From JAHIQC01 sp964565645 (GTDB lineage Bacteria > Actinomycetota > Coriobacteriia > Anaerosomatales > JAHIQC01): a stretch of DNA of 64,000 nt. The notes under the pieces are model-generated. The model saw only the letters and a program-made list of their open reading frames with translations, was not told the DNA's origin and searched no databases. The stretch's first letter is position 1. Each line of letters begins with the position of its first letter. A program made the translations under genes and the position numbers. Positions 44,879-52,699 of this stretch are shown one piece after another. The stretch lies in the NCBI GenBank assembly GCA_964565645.1, contig CAZMFQ010000001.1, positions 1 through 64,000 of the forward strand, written 5' to 3'.

Positions 44879-45462
44879 CGCATGCACTCCCCTTCGATAC
44901 ACGCCTTGCGTCCCAGATCGAAAGCACGGAGATTGACATCCACCGACTTGGGCGGAACCCGGCCGGAGATCACTTCCTTCCAGAGGTCCTCGGTGAATTC
45001 GAGACCTGTCGACAGTGCGCCGAGGAGCACCACATTGGCCGATTTCGGGCTGCCGGCCTCGCAGGCCAGTTCCTCGGCGTCAAGGAACACCGCGCCTTCG
45101 TTCTGGAGCACGCCTTCTAGACCCTCAGCGGGAGGAACGGCGCCGATGAGAACGGGCATAGGCTCGATCACCCTGGAGTTGACGAGAAGGCGTCCCCCCG
45201 GGCGTACATAGGGCAGCGCGCGGGCCGCCTCGGTGAGCTCGAACGCGACGAGGTGGTCGGCCATGCCGGGATCGACGATCGGTGAGTGGACGACCTCGCC
45301 GAAGCGGACGGTCGTGTCCACCGACCCACCCCGCTGCGCCATCCCATGGACCTCGGACAGCTTGACCGAGAGCCCGCTGGCCGCGGCCACTTTGGCCAGC
45401 ACGTCAGCGGCAAGGATCGTTCCTTGACCACCGACTCCCGCGAGCATGACGGTGACGGTCAT
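44875..45462 (-). CDS. iorB: Indolepyruvate:ferredoxin oxidoreductase, beta subunit
   Basis: 195 residues. Pyruvate/2-oxoacid oxidoreductase gamma-type domain: VMLAGVGGQGTILAADVLAK, SEVHGMAQRGGSVDTTVRFG and MPVLIGAVPPAEG. It pairs with IorA to oxidise aryl pyruvates to aryl-acetyl-CoA with reduction of ferredoxin. The start overlaps the iorA stop by one base (TGATG). Confidence 0.95.
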   Translation of the reverse strand: MTVTVMLAGVGGQGTILAADVLAKVAAASGLSVKLSEVHGMAQRGGSVDTTVRFGEVVHSPIVDPGMADHLVAFELTEAARALPYVRPGGRLLVNSRVIEPMPVLIGAVPPAEGLEGVLQNEGAVFLDAEELACEAGSPKSANVVLLGALSTGLEFTEDLWKEVISGRVPPKSVDVNLRAFDLGRKACIEGECMR

Positions 45463-47216
45463 CAGACGCCTCCGATCTCGCAGGACTCGCCGACCGGGAC
45501 GATAGCGTCGAAGCGGCAGACCTGCACACAGTCGCCGCAGCCGACGCACACGGTGATGTCGATCTGGGCGTGCCCGCCCTCGGTCTTGGCGATCGCCGGA
45601 CACCCGAGCTTGATGCACGCCCCGCAGGCGTTGCAGGCGTCCGAGTCCACCCCGAACGGCTGCTCCTTCTCCTTGATGAGGAGCGCGCAGGGCGAGCGGA
45701 AGACCACGACCGACAACTCCTCGGCGGCGACCTCTTCACGCAGCACACGATCGACTTCGGCGAGGTCATGCGGGTCCACCGTCACGACACGGTCGACGCC
45801 CATAGATGCGCAGAGTCCCTCGATGTCGATCTCTCGGCTCTGAGTGCCCATGAGCGTACGGCCCATCATGGGGTTGCCCTGATGTCCGGTCATCGCGGTG
45901 ATGCGGTTGTCCAAGATGAGCACGGTGCCTGCTCCATCGTTGTACGCTATGTGTGCCAGTCCGGTGATGCCGGAGTGCGCGAACGTGGAATCGCCGATGA
46001 CCGCGACGACGGGAGCGTCCTGTCCGCCTCGCCCCGCGAGGCGCATCCCGTGCGCCATGCCTATGCCCGCCCCCATGCATACACACGAGTCCATGGCGGA
46101 AAGGGGCGGCAGGGCGCCAAGCGTGTAGCAGCCGATGTCGCCTGTGACGATCGCGCGCATCTTTCGGAGCGCGTGAAAGACCGGCCTGTGCGGACATCCG
46201 GGGCACATGAGCGGCGGCCTGGGAGGCAGTCCCTCGATCGGGGCGCGAACGGCCGGAGGTTCAGCCCCGAACGCGGCCGCGACCTTTCCGGGAGACAACT
46301 CGCCAGCGACGGGAAGCGGCACTTCCATGACGTCGATGCCGAGCGCTCGGAGCCTCGTCTTGAGGTAGGGATCGGCTTCTTCGACGACCGCCAGGCTCGA
46401 GACGCTCGAAGCGAACTCAAGAAGACCGGCCTCATCGAGCGGGTAGGACATGGCGACCTTATACACGCTCGCATCAGGCAGTGCGTCGCGAACGTACTGA
46501 TAACACACGCCGGACGTCACGATACCCAAGGAATCCGAGCGGAGTTCGACGCGATCCAGACCCTCGGCGCGGTTCCACTCGGCGACAGCCGCGATACGCT
46601 GGTCGAGTGAGTCACGCTTACGCCGGGCGTTCGCCGGGAGCATGACCCACTTGCCGGAATCCTTCACGAACGCCCGAAGCGGAACATCCGCGCGATCCCC
46701 GGTCGCTACGCTGCTCTTGGAATGCGAGATCCTCGTGGTCGAGCGGATCATCACAGGCAGGTCGAACGTCTCAGAGAGGTCGAAGGCCAGCCGAGTGTAC
46801 TCAAGGGCCTCAGCGGAGTCCGCCGGCTCGAGGACCGGGATGCGTGCGAACGGTCCCCAGTTCCGCGAGTCCTGCTCGTTCTGAGACGAATGCATCCCGG
46901 GGTCATCAGCTGCAAGAATGACGACGCCGCCGGTCACGCCCGTGTAGACCAGAGTGAACAAGGGGTCGGCCGCCACATTGACGCCCACGTGCTTCATGGT
47001 GGCGAGCACGCGCGCTCCGCCCATACTCACACCGGCGGCGACTTCGAGGGCGACCTTCTCGTTGGGCGCCCATTCACAGTGCACGCCGGGCAGCTTCGCG
47101 AGGTTCTCGAGCGTCTCCGTGGAGGGGGTCCCGGGGTAGCCGACCCCGATGCGGACGCCCGCCTCCCACGCTCCGCGGGCGACAGCCTCGTTACCTGAAA
47201 GCAGTGTGCCTGACAC
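45462..47216 (-). CDS. iorA: Indolepyruvate:ferredoxin oxidoreductase, alpha subunit
   Basis: 584 residues. The N-terminal pyrimidine domain (LLSGNEAVARGAWEAGV, GYPGTPSTE) and a TPP-binding domain (GDSTFAHSGITGLAHIAYN) precede a C-terminal ferredoxin domain with CNACGACIKLGCP and CVGCGDCVQVC, two 4Fe-4S clusters. It oxidatively decarboxylates 2-oxoacids from Trp, Phe and Tyr. GTG start at 47216 with GGAAGGGGA nearby. It is the first gene of the amino-acid oxidation block. Confidence 0.96.
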   Translation of the reverse strand: MSGTLLSGNEAVARGAWEAGVRIGVGYPGTPSTETLENLAKLPGVHCEWAPNEKVALEVAAGVSMGGARVLATMKHVGVNVAADPLFTLVYTGVTGGVVILAADDPGMHSSQNEQDSRNWGPFARIPVLEPADSAEALEYTRLAFDLSETFDLPVMIRSTTRISHSKSSVATGDRADVPLRAFVKDSGKWVMLPANARRKRDSLDQRIAAVAEWNRAEGLDRVELRSDSLGIVTSGVCYQYVRDALPDASVYKVAMSYPLDEAGLLEFASSVSSLAVVEEADPYLKTRLRALGIDVMEVPLPVAGELSPGKVAAAFGAEPPAVRAPIEGLPPRPPLMCPGCPHRPVFHALRKMRAIVTGDIGCYTLGALPPLSAMDSCVCMGAGIGMAHGMRLAGRGGQDAPVVAVIGDSTFAHSGITGLAHIAYNDGAGTVLILDNRITAMTGHQGNPMMGRTLMGTQSREIDIEGLCASMGVDRVVTVDPHDLAEVDRVLREEVAAEELSVVVFRSPCALLIKEKEQPFGVDSDACNACGACIKLGCPAIAKTEGGHAQIDITVCVGCGDCVQVCRFDAIVPVGESCEIGGV

Positions 47217-47278
47217 GCGTCCCCTTCCCGTGTTGCATCTGCATCCGCGCATGGTCGACCCACGCGTGAATTGGACGA

Positions 47279-47284
47279 ATGATA
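47279..47284 (-). promoter_or_regulatory. Possible -10 element for iorA
   Basis: TATCAT preceded by TGG (extended -10 style) on the minus strand about 63 bp before the iorA start. No convincing -35 at the right spacing. The rest of the 153-bp gap to the NlpC/P60 gene holds nothing recognised. Confidence 0.3.
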
Positions 47285-47369
47285 CCACAGCGATTGGCGG
47301 AAAATCGCAGGTCGCCCCGCGAGCGGTATGCACAAGAACGTGTACGGAGGGCATCCGCAAGCATTGGGC

Positions 47370-48494
47370 CTAGTAGCGCACGGCTCCGACGTAATCGGCC
47401 TTGGATGCGATACGGTCTGTCAGCGAGGACACCGTCACGAGCTGGCCGGTCGCGGGCGCATGCACGTAGTTGCCGTCGCCGACGTAGATCCCGACGTGAT
47501 GCACACGGTTGGCGTCTCCGTCGTATCCAAAGAACACAAGGTCACCGGGGGTGAGTACGTCGAGCCGGTCGGCAGGTATGTACGAACCCGACTTGAACTG
47601 CGAACGACTCGTCCGGGGGATCGTGATGCCGATCTGACGGTAGCTGTATTGTGTGAGCCCCGAGCAATCGAAGCCTGACGGGGTCGTCCCTCCCCACTGG
47701 TACGCGACCTTGCCGACGAACTGCAGCGCGACCGCGACCACTTCCGGGTGTCCGGGCCCAAGCTCCCCGACCTGAGAGGGAGGCCGGTTCTGATTCCCCG
47801 CCGCGGCTCTCGCCGCAGCCGCTGCGGCTGCGCGGGCACGCTCCTCGGCAAGGCGTTCCTGACGAGCCTGTTCCTCGGCGATGAGGCGGCTGACCTCCTT
47901 GTTGAGGCCGGCTACGAAGGCGGACTGATCGGCCAGTGCCGATTCGACCTTCGACTTGGCAGAGTCCGCGAGCTGTCTGAGGGCGACCTGGTCGGATTCG
48001 CGTCGGAGGAGTGTCTCCTCGGCGAGGCGCACCTTCTCACGCGCATCCTTGACCTCGGCCACCAGGTCCGCGTCGCTGAGACTCACGCGACGGAGCAGAT
48101 CCATGCGCGTCAGGAAGTCCTGGAAGGAGGTCGTGTCGAGCAGCACTTCGATGATGCCGACGTTGCCAGTGCGGTAGATGCCTGCGGCACGCGTCTGGAG
48201 GCGGTCCTTTGCGGCTGCAAGGTCCTTGTCGGCCACAGCCAGCTGCGCGCGCGTCTTCTCGATCTCGAGTCGTGTCTGCTCGAGGTCCTCGGTCGCGGCA
48301 GCGTATTCCTCGGAACGCAGTTCCAGCTGGGCCTGGAGGTCGTCGAGTTTGTCCTGGGCCGCGGATGCCTCAGCGCGTTTGGCTTCGATCTGCGCGTTGG
48401 TCGCGGGCACCGAGTACGCGGGCGGCGCCGCGAACGCTGCCGCCAGGAGAGCACACAGGAACACGCGCCCGATATGAGGTGTGCGTGGATGCAC
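47370..48494 (-). CDS. Secreted NlpC/P60 peptidoglycan endopeptidase with coiled-coil domain
   Basis: 374 residues from the GTG at 48494, which has AGGAGG four bases upstream; ATG 48542 would add 16 residues. A signal peptide (RVFLCALLAAAFAAPPAYS) is followed by a long coiled coil (about 35-240) of the RipA/CwlO type and an Ala/Arg-rich hinge. The C-terminal NlpC/P60 domain has catalytic Cys in GFDCSGLTQYSY and His in VHHVGIYVGD. It likely cleaves cell-wall stem peptides, with the coiled coil regulating it. Confidence 0.92.
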   Translation of the reverse strand: MHPRTPHIGRVFLCALLAAAFAAPPAYSVPATNAQIEAKRAEASAAQDKLDDLQAQLELRSEEYAAATEDLEQTRLEIEKTRAQLAVADKDLAAAKDRLQTRAAGIYRTGNVGIIEVLLDTTSFQDFLTRMDLLRRVSLSDADLVAEVKDAREKVRLAEETLLRRESDQVALRQLADSAKSKVESALADQSAFVAGLNKEVSRLIAEEQARQERLAEERARAAAAAAARAAAGNQNRPPSQVGELGPGHPEVVAVALQFVGKVAYQWGGTTPSGFDCSGLTQYSYRQIGITIPRTSRSQFKSGSYIPADRLDVLTPGDLVFFGYDGDANRVHHVGIYVGDGNYVHAPATGQLVTVSSLTDRIASKADYVGAVRY

Positions 48495-48602
48495 GGAGCC
48501 TCCTGCTGCGTCTGGTTCTGCGTTCGAGACAACGGCGTTCATGCGCTGTTCCTGCACCAAGATGGTAGCACAGGTGGCCACCATGGGGCCCCCTGGACAG
48601 CA

Positions 48603-48628
48603 CGAAGGCCGCCCGTGGGCGGCCTTCG
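48603..48628 (-). terminator. Hairpin terminator candidate after apt
   Basis: 12-bp arms CGAAGGCCGCCC / GGGCGGCCTTCG, with only GT between them so that the loop opens slightly, 20 nt past the apt stop. No T-run. A possible promoter for the NlpC/P60 gene follows (TACCAT at 48562-48567 on the minus strand). Confidence 0.55.
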
Positions 48629-48647
48629 GAACGGCCATGCTGAAGCG

Positions 48648-49163
48648 TCAGTCCACGTGGATGAGAGAGACAATCCTCGGGTCTCCGAGCTTCTCGCGCC
48701 CGTGCAGGAAGTCCAGTTCCAGAAGGAAGGCGAAACCGGCAACCTTGGCGCCCATCTTCTCCACAAGAGCGGCCTTGGCAGCCGCGGTACCACCCGTTGC
48801 GAGCACATCGTCGATGATCACGACGACGTCCTCAGGACCGAACGCGTCGGTGTGCACCTCCAGAGTGTCCGTGCCGTACTCGAGCTCATACTCGTGCGAG
48901 GTGGTCGTCCAGGGAAGCTTCCCCGGCTTTCGCGCCGGCACGAACCCGGCGCCGAGCCTGTACGCCAGCGCCCCACCGAAGATGAAGCCGCGAGCCTCGG
49001 CACCCATCACCTTGGTCACACCGCAGTCGGCGTACTCGTCGGCGATGGTGTCGATGGCCGAGCGGAAACCTTCCGGGCTCGCCAGAAGTGGTGTGATGTC
49101 CTTGAAGACGATACCTTCCTTGGGAAAGTCAGGTATGTCACGTATCAGGCTGTCGAGGTTCAC
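48648..49163 (-). CDS. apt: Adenine phosphoribosyltransferase
   Basis: 171 residues. Adenine salvage to AMP using PRPP. IRDIPDFPKEGIVFKDITPLL opening, GAEARGFIFGGALA, RKPGKLP and the PRPP-binding VVIIDDVLATGGTAAA are diagnostic. GTG start with AAAGGAT eight bases upstream, which gives the standard length. Partner salvage genes are hpt nearby and the purine permease at 32497. Confidence 0.97.
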   Translation of the reverse strand: MNLDSLIRDIPDFPKEGIVFKDITPLLASPEGFRSAIDTIADEYADCGVTKVMGAEARGFIFGGALAYRLGAGFVPARKPGKLPWTTTSHEYELEYGTDTLEVHTDAFGPEDVVVIIDDVLATGGTAAAKAALVEKMGAKVAGFAFLLELDFLHGREKLGDPRIVSLIHVD

Positions 49164-49236
49164 GTCGTGATCCTTTCGTAAGCGGTTGTCGCCGTCAGGT
49201 AGCGTAGCGGTTTCGGGGATTCGGTGCGACTCCTGA

Positions 49237-50223
49237 CTACATGTTGGCCATGAGCGCTTCCAGCTGCTGCGCGGTACCGAGGACAACCAGACGGTCGCCG
49301 GTGCACAACGTGGTCTCCGAAGAGGGGTTCGTGTTGATCGCCCCGTCAGAGGACTGGACCGCGAGGATGTAGGCGCCGGTGATATCCCGTACGCGTGCGT
49401 CCTTGATGGACTTGCCCTGGAACGCGCAGGAGCCGCGCACCTCGACCTCCTGGAGGCGGAACTCCACACCGTCGCCGTGGGTGATGAGGTCCAGATAGTC
49501 GGACACGACCGGATGAAGGACCATGGTGGCCATGCGTCGGCCGCCGATCACATTGGGCGTCATGACCCGGTCCGCGCCGGCCCGGCGCAGCTTTGGTTCG
49601 GCCGACTCGTGACTTGAGCGGGCGACGATGAACAGGTCCGTGCTCATGGCACGCGCGCTGAAGGTCACGTAGAGGTTGTCCGAGTCGGTATCCAGGGCGG
49701 TGATGAGGCTCTTGGCCCGCGTGACCCCCGCTCGCTCGAGGACCTCCTCGTCCGTGGCATCCCCGTCCAGGGCGAGCCATCCCTCGCCCTTCGCCAGTTC
49801 GAGAGCATCCGGATCGCGATCGATGACCACGAACGGCGCGCCCTCCTCGGCGAACAGCCGTGCCACCGACTGACCGACCCGGCCGAGACCCGCGACGATA
49901 TGGTGTCCGGCGAGGCGCTCGATCCCTGTCTGCATACGGCGTCCTTCCACGAGATCCTTGAGATGCCCCTCCACGACGAAGTCGATGAAGGTGCCCAGTG
50001 CGAACAGCATGGCGCCGAATCCGATGAGGATCAGGGCCATGGTGAATGCGCGACCTGCGTCACCGAGCGGGATGGTCTCGGCGAAACCGACGGTACCAAC
50101 GGTGATCACGGTCATGTACAGCGCGTCGAACAGGCTCGCGCCCGAGATGATCATGTAGCCGACGGTACCGATGACCAGCACCGCGAGAAGGGCGAGCGCG
50201 GCCATGACGAGGCGGCGCAACAT
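49237..50223 (-). CDS. Two-helix potassium channel with RCK (TrkA-N/TrkA-C) domains
   Basis: 328 residues in MthK-like layout: helix 1 (about 5-27), pore loop with filter TVGTVGFAET (41-50) and helix 2 (about 58-85). Next come an RCK N-domain with the NAD-type motif HHIVAGLGRVGQSVARLF and VIDRDPDALELA, and a TrkA-C domain from about 235. The filter reads TVGF where many channels read TVGYGD. The start overlaps the hpt stop by one base (TGATG). Ligand (for example c-di-AMP or nucleotides) not determinable. Confidence 0.9.
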   Translation of the reverse strand: MLRRLVMAALALLAVLVIGTVGYMIISGASLFDALYMTVITVGTVGFAETIPLGDAGRAFTMALILIGFGAMLFALGTFIDFVVEGHLKDLVEGRRMQTGIERLAGHHIVAGLGRVGQSVARLFAEEGAPFVVIDRDPDALELAKGEGWLALDGDATDEEVLERAGVTRAKSLITALDTDSDNLYVTFSARAMSTDLFIVARSSHESAEPKLRRAGADRVMTPNVIGGRRMATMVLHPVVSDYLDLITHGDGVEFRLQEVEVRGSCAFQGKSIKDARVRDITGAYILAVQSSDGAINTNPSSETTLCTGDRLVVLGTAQQLEALMANM

Positions 50224-50774
50224 CAGGACAGGGCCTCCTCGCGCAGTTCGGCGATGTACGGCAGATTCCGGTATCTGCCCCTGACATCCAAACCGTAGCC
50301 CACGAGGAAGCGATCTGGGACGCTGAAGCCTCGATACGCGACGGGGATGTCGACGATGCGCATGACGTCCTTGTCGATGAGGGTGCAGACCTCGAGCGAG
50401 GCGGGACCTCTCGATGCAAGATTCCTGAGGATGTAGTTCAAGGTGAGACCGGTGTCGATGATGTCCTCGACGATCAGGACGTTGCGGCCCGCCACCGCCT
50501 CATCGAGGTCCTTGGTGATGCGCACGCTGCCAGGCGAGCCTCCGAAGTAGGAGGAGACCGCCATGAAGTCGAAGGCGAGCGGCAGTTCGATGCGACGACA
50601 CAGATCGGCCAGAAAGAACAGTCCGCCCTTGAGGACGGTCACCAACAGCAGATCCCTGCCGCGATAGTCCTGCGTGATCGCCGCAGCCAGTTCAGCGGTG
50701 CGTACCGAGATCTGCTCGCGGGTGAGGATGGTCTTTCCCGCGACCCCAGCCGGGATCGGGACCTCGGGCATCAC
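50223..50774 (-). CDS. hpt: Hypoxanthine phosphoribosyltransferase
   Basis: 183 residues. Salvages hypoxanthine and guanine. PRPP-binding motif VLIVEDIIDTGLTLNYIL, VLKGGLFFLADLC and FMAVSSYFGGS are typical of bacterial Hpt. The GTG at 50774 overlaps the upstream stop (GTGA); the following ATG at 50771 is an alternative. In a tight minus-strand run with a channel and a nuclease-like gene. Confidence 0.96.
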   Translation of the reverse strand: MMPEVPIPAGVAGKTILTREQISVRTAELAAAITQDYRGRDLLLVTVLKGGLFFLADLCRRIELPLAFDFMAVSSYFGGSPGSVRITKDLDEAVAGRNVLIVEDIIDTGLTLNYILRNLASRGPASLEVCTLIDKDVMRIVDIPVAYRGFSVPDRFLVGYGLDVRGRYRNLPYIAELREEALS

Positions 50775-51205
50775 GAGTCACCGACCTCGGGATCGCCGGG
50801 CACCAGTCCCCCGCCCTCCTTGTGGGGCTGGGGCTGTACCCCGAGCCCGTACTTGAGGAGCAGGTTCCTGAAGTCCTTCTGATAGAAGATCTTGATCCGC
50901 ACGTCGGGATAGAGCTCCTTGAGCCGTCTGACCTTGCGATTCTTCTTGGTGACGAGCTTCTGGCTCATCGTGGTCAGTTCGATATAGAGCCCCATGTCCG
51001 GCAGATAGAAGTCCGGGGAGAACGAGGCGATCACATTGCCGTTCGCATCCCATTCGATGGGGAATGTGTCCGGCTCATACGCCCAGCGGATGCCGTAGAA
51101 CTCGAGGATCTCAGCCGCGACGCGCTCGCTCGGGTGCGCGAACTCGATCTCATCCAGCGGTGGATGGGAGTACGTCGCCCCTTCCGTGTCGGAGAAGTCT
51201 GCCAT
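50771..51205 (-). CDS. PD-(D/E)XK nuclease-like protein
   Basis: 144 residues. A restriction-endonuclease-like core is suggested by PSERVAAEILEFYGIRWAYEP, SFSPDFYLPDMGLYIELTTMSQK (read as D...E-x-T/K variant; split here for length) and KIFYQKDFRNLLLKYG. The catalytic acid positions look like Asp in SPDFYLP and Glu in YIELT. A C-terminal Gly/Pro tail follows. Substrate unknown; position between ftsR and hpt gives no clear clue. Confidence 0.65.
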   Translation of the reverse strand: MADFSDTEGATYSHPPLDEIEFAHPSERVAAEILEFYGIRWAYEPDTFPIEWDANGNVIASFSPDFYLPDMGLYIELTTMSQKLVTKKNRKVRRLKELYPDVRIKIFYQKDFRNLLLKYGLGVQPQPHKEGGGLVPGDPEVGDS

Positions 51206-51211
51206 GGGGCG

Positions 51212-51928
51212 CTAGATGACGTCGTCGAATACTCGACCAAGCGCCCGGCGCAGAAGATGCGAAGAGAGCTGCTCTGTGAGACCGGTCAGTTCACCGAGCG
51301 TCTCGCCGAGCTTCTGGCGCGTCTCAGGCGTGCGGTGCCGGAACGCGGGCATGATTATCTGCGAGAAGAACGCGGACTCTCTCTCCGCGAAGGTCTCATA
51401 CATCCGGAGGTGTCGAGGTTCCACGCCGAAGCGACGCATGTCCCAGCAGACATGCGCGATCTGTACGTCGTTGCGTGTGAGCTCCTTGCCATGGGCCCCG
51501 TCCACAAGGGTGACGAGCCCGAACTCCTGAAGTTCGGTGATGAATGATGACGGCAACCCAAGAGCCGTCGGCACGTCCTCCAACGGAACCGTGTCGGCGT
51601 CATCCAGCGTCAACGGCGTCTGCTCGGGTGCACCGGGGGTCTGCCTGAGCTCGGGCGGCAACTTCCCTTTGTCGAAATCGGAGAGCTTCTCCTTGATGAC
51701 GGCCAGGGGCAGGAAGTTCTCACGCTGCAACCTGAGTATCAGCTCCACGCGGCTGATATCCGTGGACGTGAACTTCCGATAGCCACCCGGCGTGCGCTCC
51801 GGAGAGATCAGACCCTCTTCTTCGAGGAAGCGGATCTTGGATATCGAGAGGTCGGGATAGGCGCCTTGCAGCCTCTCGACCACCTCACCGATGGTCACAT
51901 AGTCCCTGCCGGCCACGTCTCGGATCAC
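51212..51928 (-). CDS. ftsR: MerR-family regulator, FtsR-like
   Basis: 238 residues from the GTG at 51928. N-terminal winged HTH of MerR type (VTIGEVVERLQGAYPDLSISKIRFLEEEG, here given in part: SISKIRFLEEEGLISPERT) and QRENFLPLAVIKEKLSD. A C-terminal domain of about 120 residues carries no metal-binding cysteines. This matches the actinobacterial FtsR (Rv1828) group, reported to activate ftsZ transcription. Its position directly after garA, with a GTGA overlap, mirrors the Rv1827-Rv1828 order. Confidence 0.82.
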   Translation of the reverse strand: MIRDVAGRDYVTIGEVVERLQGAYPDLSISKIRFLEEEGLISPERTPGGYRKFTSTDISRVELILRLQRENFLPLAVIKEKLSDFDKGKLPPELRQTPGAPEQTPLTLDDADTVPLEDVPTALGLPSSFITELQEFGLVTLVDGAHGKELTRNDVQIAHVCWDMRRFGVEPRHLRMYETFAERESAFFSQIIMPAFRHRTPETRQKLGETLGELTGLTEQLSSHLLRRALGRVFDDVI

Positions 51929-52371
51929 TCGCCCTTTCCGGCTAGGTAGACCATCTTGAAGGTCCCTATCTGGACGACGTCGCCGTCGGCGAGGATCGCC
52001 TTGTCGACACACACCCCGTTCACGTAGGTGCCGTTGAGCGAGCCGGAATCGACGATCGAGACCTCGGATCCTGCGCGTTGCAGGTCGGCATGCCGGCGCG
52101 AGACCGTGACATCGTTCAGAAAGATGTCGGCACCCGGGTCACGCCCGAGTGACAGGCTCTGTCGGTCGACGTAGAAGCGCTCACCCACGTCCGGTCCCTT
52201 GCGAACGACAAGCACGGGCCCCTCGGCACCTACAGGGTCAGAGCGCAGTTCTGATTCCTCCACAACGACCGGCGCGAAGGACTGGGTGGTCTCGCTCAGA
52301 TGCGCACCGCACCCGGCGCACGTGCCGTCGGTCCCGTCCACAGGCATACCGCATGTCGGACACTTGGTCAT
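51925..52371 (-). CDS. garA: GarA/OdhI-like FHA protein with an added N-terminal zinc ribbon
   Basis: 148 residues. An N-terminal zinc ribbon has CPTC (4-7) and CAGC (18-21). Next is a GarA-type phospho-motif, ETTQSF (27-32). The FHA domain (about 55-145) has GRDPGADIFL, DVTVSRRH and GSLNGTYVN. GarA/OdhI, when unphosphorylated, inhibits 2-oxoglutarate dehydrogenase and adjusts glutamate enzymes; Ser/Thr kinases act on the ETT motif. The zinc ribbon is not part of mycobacterial GarA. The ATG at 52371 fits AAAGGAG better than the ATG at 52374. Confidence 0.82.
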   Translation of the reverse strand: MTKCPTCGMPVDGTDGTCAGCGAHLSETTQSFAPVVVEESELRSDPVGAEGPVLVVRKGPDVGERFYVDRQSLSLGRDPGADIFLNDVTVSRRHADLQRAGSEVSIVDSGSLNGTYVNGVCVDKAILADGDVVQIGTFKMVYLAGKGE

Positions 52372-52402
52372 CATCGACTCCTTTGGGGAGATCGAACGCG
52401 AG

Positions 52403-52660
52403 TCAGTCCTTGAAACCGAATTCCTGCGACCGGAACGACGCGGCGATCTGTTCCTCAAGCGCGCCGACGACCTCGGGGTTCGAGAGAACCCGCTCGAGCC
52501 TCTCTTCGCTCAGCCGGTTCTTGACGTAGGGATCCTGCAGGGTCTCGCTCAGTTTGCGGCCGTTGTGCACCTCGCGGATGACGTACTCCACGACGCGCTC
52601 CTCGACGGCGTCAGCGGCCAGATCGTCCAAGAATCCCTTGAGGTTGTCGCTGATCGACAC
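52403..52660 (-). CDS. Small helical protein of unknown function
   Basis: 85 residues, acidic and probably all-helical (NLKGFLDDLAADAVEERVVE, RLSEERLERVLSNPEVVGAL). GTG start with AGGAGGA six bases upstream, between the RsiG-like and garA genes with gaps of 39 and 31 nt. The tight spacing suggests one transcript. No family recognised. Confidence 0.7.
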   Translation of the reverse strand: MSISDNLKGFLDDLAADAVEERVVEYVIREVHNGRKLSETLQDPYVKNRLSEERLERVLSNPEVVGALEEQIAASFRSQEFGFKD

Positions 52661-52699
52661 GTTTGCTCCTCCTCGTTCGGTTCGCCGTCGTGCGGCTTG

